DNA from: Letharia columbiana
Taxonomy: Eukaryota > Ascomycota > Lecanoromycetes > Lecanorales > Parmeliaceae
Assembly (NCBI RefSeq): GCF_014066305.1
Contig: NW_023501043.1
Span: 434,001 to 498,000, forward strand
Reading direction: 5' to 3'
DNA length: 64,000 bases
Shown: piece by piece, positions 33,519 to 44,252 of the stretch
Layout of the letters: every line of letters starts with the position of its first letter
How positions within the stretch are numbered: position 1 is the first letter of the stretch
Position numbers and translations under genes: made by a program
The notes under the pieces: model-generated
The model's input: the letters and a program-made list of their open reading frames with translations, nothing else
Told to the model about the DNA's origin: nothing
The model's database searches: none

Positions 33519-35005
33519 ATGTCTAACCGAAGTGGACGTAAACGCTCGCGTTCACAGATGGACACAGTGAGCTTGAAGAGCGGTAATAATCCTTCTAACA
33601 GTTCTGCGTCGACGACAGAGGTTCCCTTGGGAGCTCACAGTGGAATTGAGGAGTCCGACACGCCTCTCGCACCCGCCTCTCGCGCAGGTTCGAAGGCCAG
33701 CAAGGGTGCCGACGCTGGTTGTCGTCCAAAAAAGAAGGTACTATATCTCCCCTTCACTCCAGAGTAGCGCTGTGATATGCCTTGATGCTGACCTTTTTCT
33801 ACCCCTCAAGGCAAAATTCGAGGCACCTTCATTCAAACCCCCTCCCTACGGAAAGAACTTCGCCGCAACACAAGCTCGGCGGGACATATACAAGGAGGTC
33901 AGTGAGAGAGTAGTGGCTATAGCTGAACATGAGGATCCTTTCATTGGCGAGGACAAGATGAAAATTGTATGGACAGAATGTGCGGAGGAATAGAGCCGAA
34001 GAGCTGGCTTAGAATCAGCGAATACCCAGCTGATAACGACCGAGAGGGAGGATTTGCAGAAGATAGATGCTCATAATTTGCAGAAGGTAGATGCTCATGT
34101 TTCGAAGTACGATGTCGCCTCTGACATCTCTAAGTTAATCAAACGGCAAAAGGGGGTGCTTGCCCAATGGGCAAGCAAGGGCCGAAGTTTGATCCCCGTT
34201 CTCTACTCAATCGACCAGACGAAGCAAACGCAGCGAGATATCGCTCTCCGAGTTGATAAGCTTTGTCTTGTGACCGCTACCGATCAATACAATACAGATC
34301 GTTTACTACATCCGCTAAACCACAATGGAGTACGATTTCCTTCGGACTCATGGTTTCTTATCTCACATTGACTTTCTGCAGGTACCTTCTTTTTTGCAGC
34401 CAATCAAATTTTTGAATTCATCAAGTCTACCAAGGTGGGGGGCTCGAACAGCAACACACAAAGCAAAGCCTGGATAGCTAGCATTACACCGAATACCATC
34501 GCTTGGGTGTCGACCATACTTTATCGATCCCTCCTCGGCTGGATAAAAGGGGCCCCCGATAGATCTCAACTGGAGAAGAGCTTTACAAAGGAACAGCATT
34601 CAGGTATGCAACTCTCATTGCATAAGAACTCTATTCTAACTCATAATATGAATAGCTATATACGAACGGCAAAAAAGCGTCTGGAAGGGTATGGGCGATA
34701 AAGAAGGGCTTGCTCGAATCGAGCAACTTCAGATAAGATTGAATCAACCCCTACTTATCGGTTATTCGAAGTTCAATCCGTACGCTTGCTGCTATGATCG
34801 CCATCAAACTTCGTCTGAGCCAGGAGAAACCCTAACGCAGAAGCCGCTTCGGAACAGTACTCCCGATGAAGAATTGCAGACCCAATCCAACGGGTTACAC
34901 GAAGCCGACGGCCACGGACCTTCGTTGGATGGAGGGTTTGCACCTGTGATTGCGACTTGGGCGTGTTACATAGCAGAATATTGCAGCATTCGACCGCTCT
35001 CTTAG
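33519..35005 (+). pseudogene. Multi-exon gene of unknown function with in-frame stop
   Basis: Exon 1 is 33519-33737 (ATG at 33519; basic, serine-rich MSNRSGRKRSRSQ start). An intron at 33738-33810 (GTACTA...TCAAG) leads in frame to exon 2, which reads AKFEAPSFKPPPYGKN and meets a TAG at 33991-33993. The same frame continues for another 110 codons to about 34329. A 52-bp GTACGA...GCAG interval follows, then FFFAANQIFEFIKSTK. A clean 52-bp intron at 34604-34655 joins AIYERQKSVWKGMGDKEG to the stop at 35003. The 34330-34381 interval does not join in frame, so a second lesion is likely. CAG-to-TAG would fit RIP. No domain is recognised. Confidence 0.5.
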
Positions 35006-35276
35006 ATGGTCATTGAATACCTACGGCTCGATCATGATCAACACCCGACCACATCAATGAAAGGTCTAATCGGTGCACAAATGTGCAGAGGCTTGCATCG
35101 AGTGTTGTTCTATCTATATAGTTATGGACGGAGAAGAGAGTTAGTGAATCTAGAAGCTGCTAAGAAGCTGCTAAATACTTGATGCGATACTCCTAAAATC
35201 AAATCCCAACTCAACGACGTTCAGAAAGCCGACTTGCCGCTATGTAGAAGCCAAACCTCGTCCACCCTCAATGTGA

Positions 35277-35576
35277 TCAAGCCTCACCATCAGGGGTAGC
35301 AATATACACTCGCGGAGCGGAGCGGACGCCGTAACAGTCCCCAAAAGCGTTAGGATCATCCTCCAGATTCCAAGTTGAAGTCGTTTGGTCGAACAGACAC
35401 ACAGCACCAACGTCTGACCAGAGCAATAGCTGCCACGCAAGGAATGCTCGATCTATTTCATTGTGCCTTCCGGTATTTGCTCCCTCCATGTCACGGACAG
35501 GACCGCCCATGTAGACGTCTTGGCCGGGAGTTGACGGTGGCGGAGCGTCTTTCTTGCGTGACGCTGCAGCAGCCAT
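35277..35576 (-). CDS. Small hypothetical protein, 99 aa
   Basis: An ATG-initiated frame with the start context ATCCCATGGCTG. Residues 3-20 are basic and proline-rich, the rest is mixed with two cysteines. There is no signal peptide and no recognisable domain. Its codon composition looks coding-like, but this is weak evidence. It could be the first exon of a longer gene. Confidence 0.3.
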   Translation of the reverse strand: MAAAASRKKDAPPPSTPGQDVYMGGPVRDMEGANTGRHNEIDRAFLAWQLLLWSDVGAVCLFDQTTSTWNLEDDPNAFGDCYGVRSAPRVYIATPDGEA

Positions 35577-35599
35577 GGGATTTGCGAAGGTGAAGAGGA

Positions 35600-37190
35600 T
35601 CAGTATGGTTGAGACTGAGGGCGCATACGAGGCAGGTTCAGGTGAACACGGTAGGTTCTATTTGCGAGCTGCGGTTTATATTAGTCTCGCTGGCTAAGAG
35701 ATTCGTTGGCTAGACTTACTAGAAGGAGTACCGCGGTTGGAGGTTTCAGTCTTCGCTGTACGGCTCGAGAGTACTCTGTCGTGTAAAGCTTAGTATGTGA
35801 AAAGCGGCCGGTGGCTGAAGGGTCAAGCTTACTGTTCGACGATTAGTCGATGCTTTAATAAGACAGAGCAGGACACAATGATGACCACGGTTTGAACTAT
35901 GCTGTGGTTGTGACAATATTAGCTTGTCCGGTAATAGTTCAACTGATAGACTAGAGGAATCGTACCTTCTGTATCGTAGCAAACGCAGTGCAGACATTGT
36001 CAACAAGATATGAAAAATGAAAGCAGAGAGACCAAGTCAGTTGTATTAGTAGGGAAAGAGGGAACAGTAGCAAAGCAGTATGGCGGAATTTTGTTCAGTC
36101 ACCGACAGAGAAAATGTGATCTATCGAGGGTAGCTCGTAGCAAACTCTCTGTCTCACCTCCGTTGCTCCTGTTGTCCTGCATGCGAGGGACCTCGCATGC
36201 GTCGCTTAAGCGCAGCTCATGGTCTGTGTCTTTACTCAGCTTTGTTCTCCCAGCGATGGTGTTGGACGGAGCTCTGTTTCCGTCAGTACTGTAGTGGTGG
36301 TGCCACCAAGGAAAATTAGAGGAGGTCCATTGATAACTCCGATGTTAATGGAATGGCTCTTCGACAGCTCTAGAATCTAGAAATTGATGAAATGACGGAC
36401 AGAGATAGAAATTGAGGTTCGAATATAATGGGCGAATGTGATATGTGAACGTCTATCGATGGAGACAAGGATGCAGGGAGCCCGGGATCCTTTAGTGCCG
36501 TTGTGACGGGCGGTGGAGGCGAGACAGTTGACGCCTATGTGTACTCGCTTCTGCTTCATTAAGTAGAACTATTGGCCGGGAGGCTGCTGACTTGTCAAAG
36601 GAGTCGGGACAAAAGCTGGGTGGATCAGTCATGCCGGTAACAAACAGCATCGGGAAAACGAGCCTGCTGCCGTCCAATCATCCTGAGCCGAGACGTACTC
36701 GTAGTACGGGAGGCCAAGGCTGCATTGGATATTGCCGATGACTGTACAGAGCTACATTGGCTGCTGGCACGACTTTCGAGCGCCTCCGGAGAAATTGTTG
36801 TTGTAAGCATCCTTCGAGCGAACGAGAGGGAAGATAATATGGTATTGTCAGATTTGAAGGAGACGAGCGCCATCAGGGTCAGATACGTCTTGAACATTAA
36901 TAATATTGTAGAAGCGTTCTTCAAACAATTTACCAGTCGTTGGGGAAATTAAAGAGGGGTGCTGCAGGGCGGCTGATAGTTCTGGTAGGGGCCCCCGGAT
37001 ACCACCTCATTTTTTTTTCTGCCAGAGTGGAGGCTTGGAGCTGTTATTGAGCCGAGACGATGTGGCAGCAGATTCCCGAGATAAACATAGTCAGACACCG
37101 CTGTCGTGGGCGGCTCAGGGAGGGCATGAGGCGATAGTGAAGCTCCTAAAATAGAAGATGAGAGACGCACCAGACGTATTCAACAGCGGA
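35600..37190. other. No gene recognised
   Basis: Short frames only. The plus frame 36683-36952 (ADDCTELHWLLARLSS, then VRYVLNINNIVEAFF) looks protein-like but is unsupported. An AAAAAAAA-rich and GC-poor patch lies near 37008-37020. Confidence 0.3.
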
Positions 37191-37377
37191 TTAACCTTTT
37201 TCTTTCTGGCTCTCGGCAAAAGGCCGAGTGGAAAAGGGCTTAGAGCTCGGCAGGGGTGAGGTAATTGCTCGCTTCACCCACCCCGGATAAACTGTCAGTA
37301 TCCATTTCACCCCGGATAAACTCGAGCCGAGTTTAAACTATCCCGTATCCCGGTTTTGCAAAAAGCAGTATAATCAA

Positions 37378-37575
37378 ATTTCGAGCTTGCTTTGACAGCC
37401 CCTCCGACAGAAGCCTTTGGAGAGCCCTTAAAGAGCCCCCGGAGCCCGGAGGGTTAGGGGGGGTTTCAGGGGGTCTCCCCCTGAGAATGGATAAGAATCA
37501 CTCTGGACACTTCGAGCTTGCTTCGGTAGCCCGTTCGACAGCAGTTCTCGGAGAGCTCTCTGAGAGTCCCCGAAG
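37378..37575. repeat. Hairpin-family repeat units (two)
   Basis: TTCGAGCTTGCTTTGACAGC, with AGAGCCCTTAAAGAGCCCCC and CTCCCCCTGAGAAT following, match one arm of the 6973-7199 hairpin. A second, more diverged unit starts with TTCGAGCTTGCTTCGGTAGC at 37504. The 20 bp just before (CGGTTTTGCAAAAAGCAGTA, 37351-37370) also occur at 8099-8118. Confidence 0.65.
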
Positions 37576-37671
37576 GATCAGAGTGTGGTGTCAATCATAG
37601 GTATGTAAGGTAGTGTTGAGGCGTCTTCCCACGGTATCGACAAGCTTTCTACTACTGGGAAGCTCGCTATT

Positions 37672-37790
37672 GATCGCAATCGCCATTGCCTCCTCATCTC
37701 ATTCTCTCATCGCAATCGCCATTGCCTTCTCATCGCTGTCGCCATTGCCTCCTCATCGCTGTCGCCATTGCCTCCTCATCGCTGAGTCCA
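37672..37790. repeat. Tandem repeat, ~24-bp unit
   Basis: TCGCTGTCGCCATTGCCTCC and variants with CGCAATCGCCATTGCC repeat about five times. Confidence 0.8.
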
Positions 37791-37799
37791 GCGGCCTCA

Positions 37800-38530
37800 T
37801 CGGGAGGTAGAGTGGTTAAGTAACCCCGTCGCTAACGCGTCGCAGAAACGAAAGTAAAGGCAATAACAACGCTCTAGTCGCGACATATACCCTTGAGAGT
37901 TCAAGTCTCCCCATGCAGTCATTGGCTGAGGGCCGAAGTCGCGATCAAAGGAGCTACGCGTTCTATACCCCTGGAAGTTCAAGTCTCCCCTCGCAGTCAT
38001 CTGCTGGGGGCTAGGAACGCGTACATATATCAGTTCTGGTGGTTCAAGTCCACCCTTGCAGTCATCAGCTGGGACACAGTTGAAAGAGCTAGGAACAAGG
38101 CCTATCTGGAGCTGAAACACGTCGGATCGCGTCCGGCAAACACAAGGGAATTGGCTTATAAAAACCACCCGATCAATGGCTACTACGAATCGGCACCGTA
38201 GGCCGAAGCCGGTCTTCACCGGTGGATGCGTCAGTCTGCTAGCTATTGAATAGGGCACCCTTGGAACACGACCGGCGTCGGATTCAGACCTCCTGGGGGT
38301 TCAAGTCTTCCCCCGCAGTCATCGGCTGGGAGTGGATATCTCTGAGTTCGATTGTCGCGTGTTTTGGTTGCTAGGGTGGAAACACTACGGTATTGTCGCT
38401 GGCTAGGGCGATGCCGTAGCAGTCCCTGCGAGACATGGTCGGCCTGAATGAGGGAGACCTTTGATGGTAACGCGAAGCAGGGATTCAAACCCTGTGGGGC
38501 GTGGTATGTAATGGTAGCCACTGTCAGTCA
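37800..38530. repeat. Array of tRNA T-arm-like sequences
   Basis: The phrase GTTCAAGTCTCCCC followed by GCAGTCATCNGCTGGG recurs at about 37900, 37977, 38043 and 38298, and AGGGATTCAAACCCTG at about 38477. Each is close to a Pol III B box (GGTTCAANTCC) with pairing flanks, as in a tRNA T-arm. Near 37805, GGTAGAGTGGTTAAGTAAC resembles an A box. No unit folds as a complete tRNA by eye, so these are tRNA-derived or SINE-like repeats at best. Confidence 0.45.
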
Positions 38531-38898
38531 TTTGGGCTGAATGAGACTATCTACATAGCCCGAGAGGACAGTATGCGCATGTCGGTACATCGAGAGCCAC
38601 GAGAATCCAACTATCTCATAATGAAAGCCTGAGGCGGAGCAGAGAGCAAGCCAAAGCGGTGCCGTACACCTAGTCTGCGTGGGAGATGTGCTTAAGGAGT
38701 AAACAGCGATTAACTTAGGCGATGATTGGCTTCGTCCACCAATCACGTGAAACCCTGGCCTAGGGGAATAGTCCGGAGCCAAGAGCAAACGGTGACCTCG
38801 AAAGCAATCACAGGGCGCAAACTAGGTAGAGGACCTGAAGAAGCAGGATTGTGACCTCTTATATTAATCGTTGGTCAACGAGGGGACTAGCGCGGAAC

Positions 38899-38907
38899 GC
38901 ATAAAAG
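38899..38907 (+). promoter_or_regulatory. TATA-like element upstream of the 38951 frame
   Basis: GCATAAAAGG lies about 50 bp before the ACG that begins the likely coding frame. Spacing to a start site near 38930 would be normal for a TATA promoter. Confidence 0.35.
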
Positions 38908-38950
38908 GCGTGACCGACACCCCACACAACACTCCAAGCTGCCACACACA

Positions 38951-39709
38951 ACGGCCCCCTCCACACTACTCGAAGGAGTCGTTAAGGACCTTTTGGGGAA
39001 CTTACAACAAGGAACACAAGCGGTAGTCCACCCCAGAGCGGTCGCATTCAGGTCGAAATATCTCAAAGAACGGGCCAACGGGATAGCGGACCTCGACACG
39101 ATAGAGGAGCTATGGGATGCACTACCAAGGACACGGGAAAGCAACTACTTCGCTCTCATCGCGGACCCGCACGACAGAGATAGTGCTGGGAATGCCTCAC
39201 TCACATTCCAGGCCATCGCGTTCCTACACGACGAAAATGCCCCAGGATGGCATATCCTCATGTTCGACGAACACATCCTCGAAGAAAGTGACGTCCAAGG
39301 GCTTTCAGACTTCATCGACTGGGCCCCAAGCAGATACATCGCCTCTCAATTCGGCGCAATCGCCCAGATGATGACGGTCTCGGCACGGAGAGAAAGACAC
39401 CCGGTGATCACCATTAGATATGGCGACGCGGGGGGTCAGGGGGCACCCCCACTGGAAATCGAAGGAGGTGGACATAACTTCCTAAACAACATAGGTATAC
39501 TATCGGCACTCAGTTGGATCCATGCAACGGCGGCGCTCAATAACACCCCTATCAAACCCTCGGACGGTAGAGCCCGAGGCTTCCAGATAATCAACCTGGC
39601 AGCCGTCCATTCAGGCGTAACTCAATGGTGGGATGAGAATCACTTCAACCCTGAGCGATACAACTCCCGCCCAAACAATGCGATGGAAACACCCCCAGAA
39701 TCACCGTAG
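38951..39709 (+). CDS. Unknown 252-aa protein; no ATG at expected start
   Basis: The frame is open from 38891 to the TAG at 39707 but has no ATG until 39259. The best start context is CACACAACGGCC at 38951, which reads like an ATG changed to ACG. From there the protein is APSTLLEGVVKDL and onward, with coding-like composition throughout and no internal stop. Segments such as FLHDENAPGWHILMF and WIHATAALNN look like a folded globular protein. I do not recognise the family. Either the start codon is mutated, initiation is non-AUG, or an upstream exon supplies it. It lies between tRNA-arm-like repeats and LTR-like sequence, so it may belong to an element. Confidence 0.45.
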   Translation, partial: TAPSTLLEGVVKDLLGNLQQGTQAVVHPRAVAFRSKYLKERANGIADLDTIEELWDALPRTRESNYFALIADPHDRDSAGNASLTFQAIAFLHDENAPGWHILMFDEHILEESDVQGLSDFIDWAPSRYIASQFGAIAQMMTVSARRERHPVITIRYGDAGGQGAPPLEIEGGGHNFLNNIGILSALSWIHATAALNNTPIKPSDGRARGFQIINLAAVHSGVTQWWDENHFNPERYNSRPNNAMETPPESP

Positions 39710-39887
39710 CCACAGACAAAGAGGCACACTCCGGAGAGCAGAGCCTTAAGGCATCGGCTTCCCTGAGCGACTAAATGAGGGGTGACTAAATGGGGGAACT
39801 GAGTACGAGCTGGACCATCAGCTTGCAACTGATGGAACAGCAAAGGCATAGATTATTTGGTCCTCGATCGAATGCCATTTTTCTTGA

Positions 39888-39911
39888 TTTCTTTCTTTCT
39901 TTCTTTCTTTT
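39888..39911. repeat. (TTTC)n microsatellite
   Basis: Six TTTC units in a row. Confidence 0.85.
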
Positions 39912-39924
39912 AGGGCCACTCTAG

Positions 39925-40077
39925 ATATCACATTATACGTAAAAACCGGACATGGCCGAAAGGCCGAGTGGGGAAAAACGGTCCCACTCTAGCCTATAAG
40001 GCTAGAGGGGCGCCCCTCCGACGTAGGAATTACACACACACACACACACTGGGAAGCCCGCGCCCTAGCACATATTT
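39925..40077 (+). repeat. Probable LTR end with stacked hairpins
   Basis: Three short palindromes follow each other: ATGGCCGAAAGGCCGAG, TCTAGCCTATAAGGCTAGA and AGGGGCGCCCCT. Then come a (CA)n run and CTGGGAAGCCCGCGCCCTAG CACA, inverted relative to 6909-6933. The final CACA sits just before the copia-type coding fragment, as a 5' LTR end would. The LTR start cannot be placed. Confidence 0.4.
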
Positions 40078-40204
40078 AAGATGTAAGAGCTAGATAGGTT
40101 TTTTTAAGAAGAGGTGTACAGCAAGTGGTCTGGCGGTCAGAGTGGAGCTCGCTTATCGGGCTTTTCTCTATCACTTACAGTGGATGCACAAGAACATTTA
40201 GGAC

Positions 40205-41150
40205 ATGGCCACTCAGATCAAGTCTGCACACATCGAATTGAAGGATCTGGACGTCAAATTGGAAGACGTAGTGCTTTTTAGCCTTCTCAATAACCTTGGG
40301 TCGAGTGGTCCCAATATCGCACTGTTCTTACGGAGAGAGCTGAAAACATCGATATCGTCAAAGGCCTGGATGATCATGAACGGACCATGAAGAAGACGCT
40401 GAAGTCTCGGTTAAATCTATGAAAACCTAGGGAAATCAGAAGGGAGGCTCCAAGGAAGGCCATAAGGGAGGTCCAAGGGGGACTCCAGGGGGGGAGCAAC
40501 AACAACACCAAAAACAACAGCGGCAAGTGTGACTGCTGCGGTAGCATCAAACACATCAAGAAGGACTGTCCTAGGAAGGATCTGACTTGTCACAATTGTG
40601 GAAAGTCAGGGCAATTGAAGCCTATGTGTAGGAGCAAGCCCACGGAAGGAACTACCTCATCGGCTACACCCACCAGAAAAGAGGAATATCACCTGCCGGT
40701 CAATTGTTCTTCCAGCCCAAAACACTGATTCGGGGGAGACATACAAAAATTTCCAAGCCCCCATTGACCAAAATGAGGCAAATGATTGGGTAAAGGCTAT
40801 GCGTGGTGCTTCAAGGGAACCGTATCGAGTGATTCAAGTCCTCAGTGAGCAAATTGAACCAGTGGTGAGCTGGCGGGATGCCGACCAGGCAGTCTCAGGA
40901 GAGCCATTTGGGGAATTTCAAGCCCCCACTGACCAATCAGAAGGAGTTGACTGGAACGAAGCAATTCAGGGTAAATTTGATGCTCTGGATGAGAGGTCTG
41001 AGGTGGCAATTGTTGTCAACACCGTCCGAGTAGGCCATGTGTTGAAATCACCTCATTTTTGGATTATTGATTCCGGCTCCACAGAGCACATGTGCGGTGA
41101 CCCGACTTTGCTTCTCACAAATGTGCTATACGCCCCAGCTCACTTTCTTG
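40205..41150 (+). pseudogene. Ty1/copia Gag-protease fragment
   Basis: The Gag start (MATQIKSAHIELKDLDVK) breaks after about 61 codons. In later frames come two zinc knuckles, CDCCGSIKHIKKDC and CHNCGKSGQLKPMC; the second has L where His is expected. The protease active site follows as FWIIDSGSTEHM (frame 40799-41155). Then the sequence switches abruptly at about 41151 into the minus-strand DIRS-like copy, so integrase and RT are lost. Knuckles bind RNA and the Asp of DSG cleaves the polyprotein in intact elements. Confidence 0.75.
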
Positions 41151-41152
41151 GA

Positions 41153-42169
41153 TAGTGCGGAGTAGAGCCTTCTCAGAAAAGCCTTATCAGGGACTATCAC
41201 TTTGGCGGAGAAGGATAGCAGATCTACCGCTGACTCAAGCTCGTTATGGGGGATGCTCCGCCTATTTAGGAGGGCTTTTACCGACTTTCTCGCCCGTTCG
41301 AGCTTGTCGGGAGGGAGCCTGATCTCTATCTTCTCGCTATCGAACTGAATTCCCAAAAATTCGACCCGAGTACCTTTCTCGTCCTTGGTGTGATTCACCT
41401 TTAGGCCACAGTCATCGCAGACGGTATTAAAGTCCTCGCTAAATCGGGTTGCGTCGCCGTTAGGCGGAAGGATAGCGAAGAAGTCGTCTAGGTAGTGAAA
41501 TACGATGCTCTAGAATAGGACGGCAACGAGTACCCAATGAAGGGCCTTAGCGAATAGATCGAAAATGAAGGGCGCGGTGCGTAGGCCGAATGGTAAGAAT
41601 CTATCGATGTAATAGAAGCCGTCCCAAAAGAAACCCAGTAGCCAAAAGTCCGACTCGGCTATGGGGATGTGTCTGAATGCGTCGGCGAGGTCTCGTTTGA
41701 TTATAATTGCACCCTCGCCCTGGGCGAGTAGGGCATCGATAGCATCGTCTAGTATGGTGTACTCGAGTGCTCCGTAGGCCTCGTGAATGTAGTGGTTGAC
41801 GGAGTGTAGCCGTGGGAAGGAAAGATCGTGAATCCTTCTCTAGCTATCGTTATGCTTCGGGATAAGGCCTAATGGGGACGAAATGAAGTGTTCCGAGGGT
41901 TCCACGTCTAACCTTGTTAGACGGTCGTTATCCTCCTGCTTTTGAAGGTCTTTGGATAGTATTTCGGGTGCTGCAGCGGTACTTGGGTGGGGTTTACTTA
42001 ACAGTAACTGACTGGGGCCTTGGTAGCCTATTTTAACGCCGCGGGCGATGATTGCGAGTAAGGTATTGGCGAATACCTGGTCGGGGTGATCCTTGAGCCA
42101 TTTCTTCCAGCCGTCTTCCTTTAGTAGGCTACGTCTTTTTAGTAGGGGCTTACTCAGCGAGGTAAGCAT
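41153..42169 (-). pseudogene. DIRS-like reverse transcriptase (truncated)
   Basis: The same blocks as at 20926-22078 are readable: HFISSPLGLIPKHND, then VFHYLDDFFAIL, then VEFLGIQFDSEKIEIRLPPD. Stops (for example before SIVFHYLDD and at the GGW/RRIHD junction) interrupt the frame. Confidence 0.7.
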
Positions 42170-42454
42170 GTACGGGAATGACTCGGCTATCGACTCAAGG
42201 CCCCTCGGTATTAGTTATAGCCGAGGGGTGGGAGGGGGCCTTACACCCAGCGGGGTGGTGTTGGCGGAGGCTTCGTTGGTGCAGCTGGTGGCAGGATGTG
42301 ATTAATTATATACGTTACACATGTGTAGGTAGCGATAGCCCCGAGCGTTGCAGGGTTCATTGCGATTAAATTGATTGCAGTAGAACGGTTGAGGGTTTTG
42401 AGTATTTTGGTAAGAAGGTGTGGGAGTAGCACCACGATATGCCTGGGGTAAAGC

Positions 42455-43582
42455 CTAACTTAGGCGTGAATTGTATAGTGGGTAGGCTCTCGGTTGGGTC
42501 GGCGGGGGTCGCTGTCTCAGGATTCGATTTTCTAGGTGATTGTCGGGTGTTCGCCACGCATGGGCATCGTCTTGACAAAGCTGAATCCTACCATAAACGA
42601 AGATCTCGTGGAAATGGCGTACCGATTGGAAGGTGTAGGTAGTTGACAGGTCAGAAATGTAGCAGCGGTAGTCCGATAGGGCTTCTTGAAGGGGTAGGGC
42701 AACTGTTTCATGGGCAAAGAAACATATGATTTGGCCATAGACCTCGAAGCATCGAAGAAGCTCTTTAAGTCCCTTGGTCTCCTCATCGCCGCCAGCGAGG
42801 CGGTTAATGAAGCTATGGGATAGTTTGTTGAGGTGTTTGACATCGAACGTCCCATGGTAGATTTGTTTGATGTATTTCAGGTCCACCGCTTTGAAACGAA
42901 GAAGAAGGGGAGCTATCATGGGGTCATTACCTTGATGTAAGAAGGAGCGACGTGGCACTGCTTCCGTCTCAGACGGTGTTGGCGTTCTCTGCTGCGGCAG
43001 GGCCAAAGTTGGTTGTGGGGCCTGGAGAGGTACAGGTGACGGCTGGGGAGGTGGAGCGAATAGGAACGGCTGATGGGCCGGTGGCATGGGGGCTTGGGGT
43101 ACCGGCTGGTGTATGGTAGGGGCAGCCGACTGGCGACGGGTACGGATCTCATTGACCTCGTTTTGTATGCGGGCGAGTTCGTCACGGTCCCGAAGCATAT
43201 GGTTTTCGTCGGCCTGTTCCGGTTCGAGTTCCTGACGGGCGAGTTGTAATTGAACGGTGTAGGGATTAAGGACCGGTTCTGACGGGGTGGGTGGGCCCAT
43301 TGGAGGACCTGGCTGATGAGCAGGAGGTATAGCGAGAATAGGGGGGGGTAAGGGTCCATTAGAGGGCCCTCCTATGGGCTTTATGGGTCCCATGGGCGGT
43401 TCTTGTGGAGGTGGTGGTCTGGTGACGGCAGCCTGACGGCAGCCATGGACTTTGCGGTAGGCTTGCGAGGACGCTTGGGGGCCATTGGTAGTGGCTGAAT
43501 AGCAACGGTGTAAGTGGAAGAATAATGTGTTTTCCAAATGAAAATTCCTTTCGTCTGATGGCAGGAAAGAGAAAAAGTCCAA
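42455..43582 (-). CDS. DIRS-like Gag protein (frame-disrupted near its start)
   Basis: A 375-codon open frame. The N-terminal third is proline-rich (PPPPQEPPMGPIKP), residues 105-145 are charged and coiled-coil-like (ELEPEQADENHMLRDRDEL), and the C-terminal part (KYIKQIYHGTFDVKHLNKL, RCFEVYGQIICFF, TPDNHLENRILRQ) is globular and likely the capsid-like core. The authentic ATG (43485-43483, MAPKRPRKP as in the other copy) is one frame off because of a single-base loss near 43440, so this frame has no proper ATG and the gene is probably dead. It supplies the gag missing from the copy at 20316. Confidence 0.6.
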   Translation of the reverse strand: MDFFSFLPSDERNFHLENTLFFHLHRCYSATTNGPQASSQAYRKVHGCRQAAVTRPPPPQEPPMGPIKPIGGPSNGPLPPPILAIPPAHQPGPPMGPPTPSEPVLNPYTVQLQLARQELEPEQADENHMLRDRDELARIQNEVNEIRTRRQSAAPTIHQPVPQAPMPPAHQPFLFAPPPQPSPVPLQAPQPTLALPQQRTPTPSETEAVPRRSFLHQGNDPMIAPLLLRFKAVDLKYIKQIYHGTFDVKHLNKLSHSFINRLAGGDEETKGLKELLRCFEVYGQIICFFAHETVALPLQEALSDYRCYISDLSTTYTFQSVRHFHEIFVYGRIQLCQDDAHAWRTPDNHLENRILRQRPPPTQPRAYPLYNSRLS

Positions 43583-43590
43583 AAAAATAG

Positions 43591-44252
43591 TCTCAGAAAA
43601 GGCCTCTAGGGGAAGGGAATGACGTTTCGGCCCGGAAAAAAGGAATGCTTCTATACCTCAGCCAATGCTAAATAAAATACCGTTAGCATAGTTTCAGGGT
43701 GGTCTTGTCCAGAGGTGGTTCTTTGTAGGGGACATAGATTAACCGTATTCGGCTAAGTGGAAGGATTTATTGGTGTCCTCGCTCTATCAAAGCTCTGCGC
43801 GCCATATTTGTATGGGCGCCACACCAAAATAAGGCGCGACGTCGCCGAGACATCGTTGTCGTCGTCAGCGACCTCGCTGTTACTTGTAATGGGGCGGGGA
43901 ATAGGGCGGGGAAGGCTTTCAGCAGTCCGCCTGTATTGCTATCTGTCAGGGCGGAATTTGTATGGGGGATGTAGCGGAGTTGGCGGCCTACTATGGAGGT
44001 TTCGGAAGACCGTGGAGAAGGCTTCTAGATAGCCACCGAGGCCCGCAGGCGTTGCTGCCGCTCAGGGCGGAATTTGTATGAGGGATGCAGCGGAGCTGGC
44101 AGTCTACTATGGGGGGTTCAGGGACACCTCGCTGTCGCCATAGAGGGAGGGGTTCCATTGGGGGGCTATCTACTCCGCATCCTCCATGCGATGCCACCTC
44201 GGAGGCACCTCTAATCTGGCTATATTATGCCCATCATGGGCTTATTGCATAT
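43591..44252. repeat. Direct repeat (~60 bp, period 120), otherwise no gene
   Basis: TCAGGGCGGAATTTGTATGG at about 43945 recurs at 44065 with few changes, extending through CTACTATGG...GGTTC. No coding region is seen in the rest. Confidence 0.6.

Larger units (their letters stand above)
41151..43590 (-). mobile_element. DIRS-like element, 3'-truncated copy
   Basis: This is the same family as 20316-23675, in opposite orientation. It keeps 5' leader, full gag and RT, and stops inside the region just after RT (at the point matching 21953). RNase H and recombinase are absent. The break lies exactly where the copia fragment ends. Confidence 0.8.

Noticed and set aside
36640..36680. A GKTSLL phrase as a P-loop ATPase
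   Set aside because: No Walker B or other ATPase motif follows and the frame stops soon after, so chance is likelier.
37805..37925. A complete tRNA gene
   Set aside because: A-box and B-box-like sequences are present but about 90 bp apart, and no acceptor stem or anticodon arm pairs by eye.
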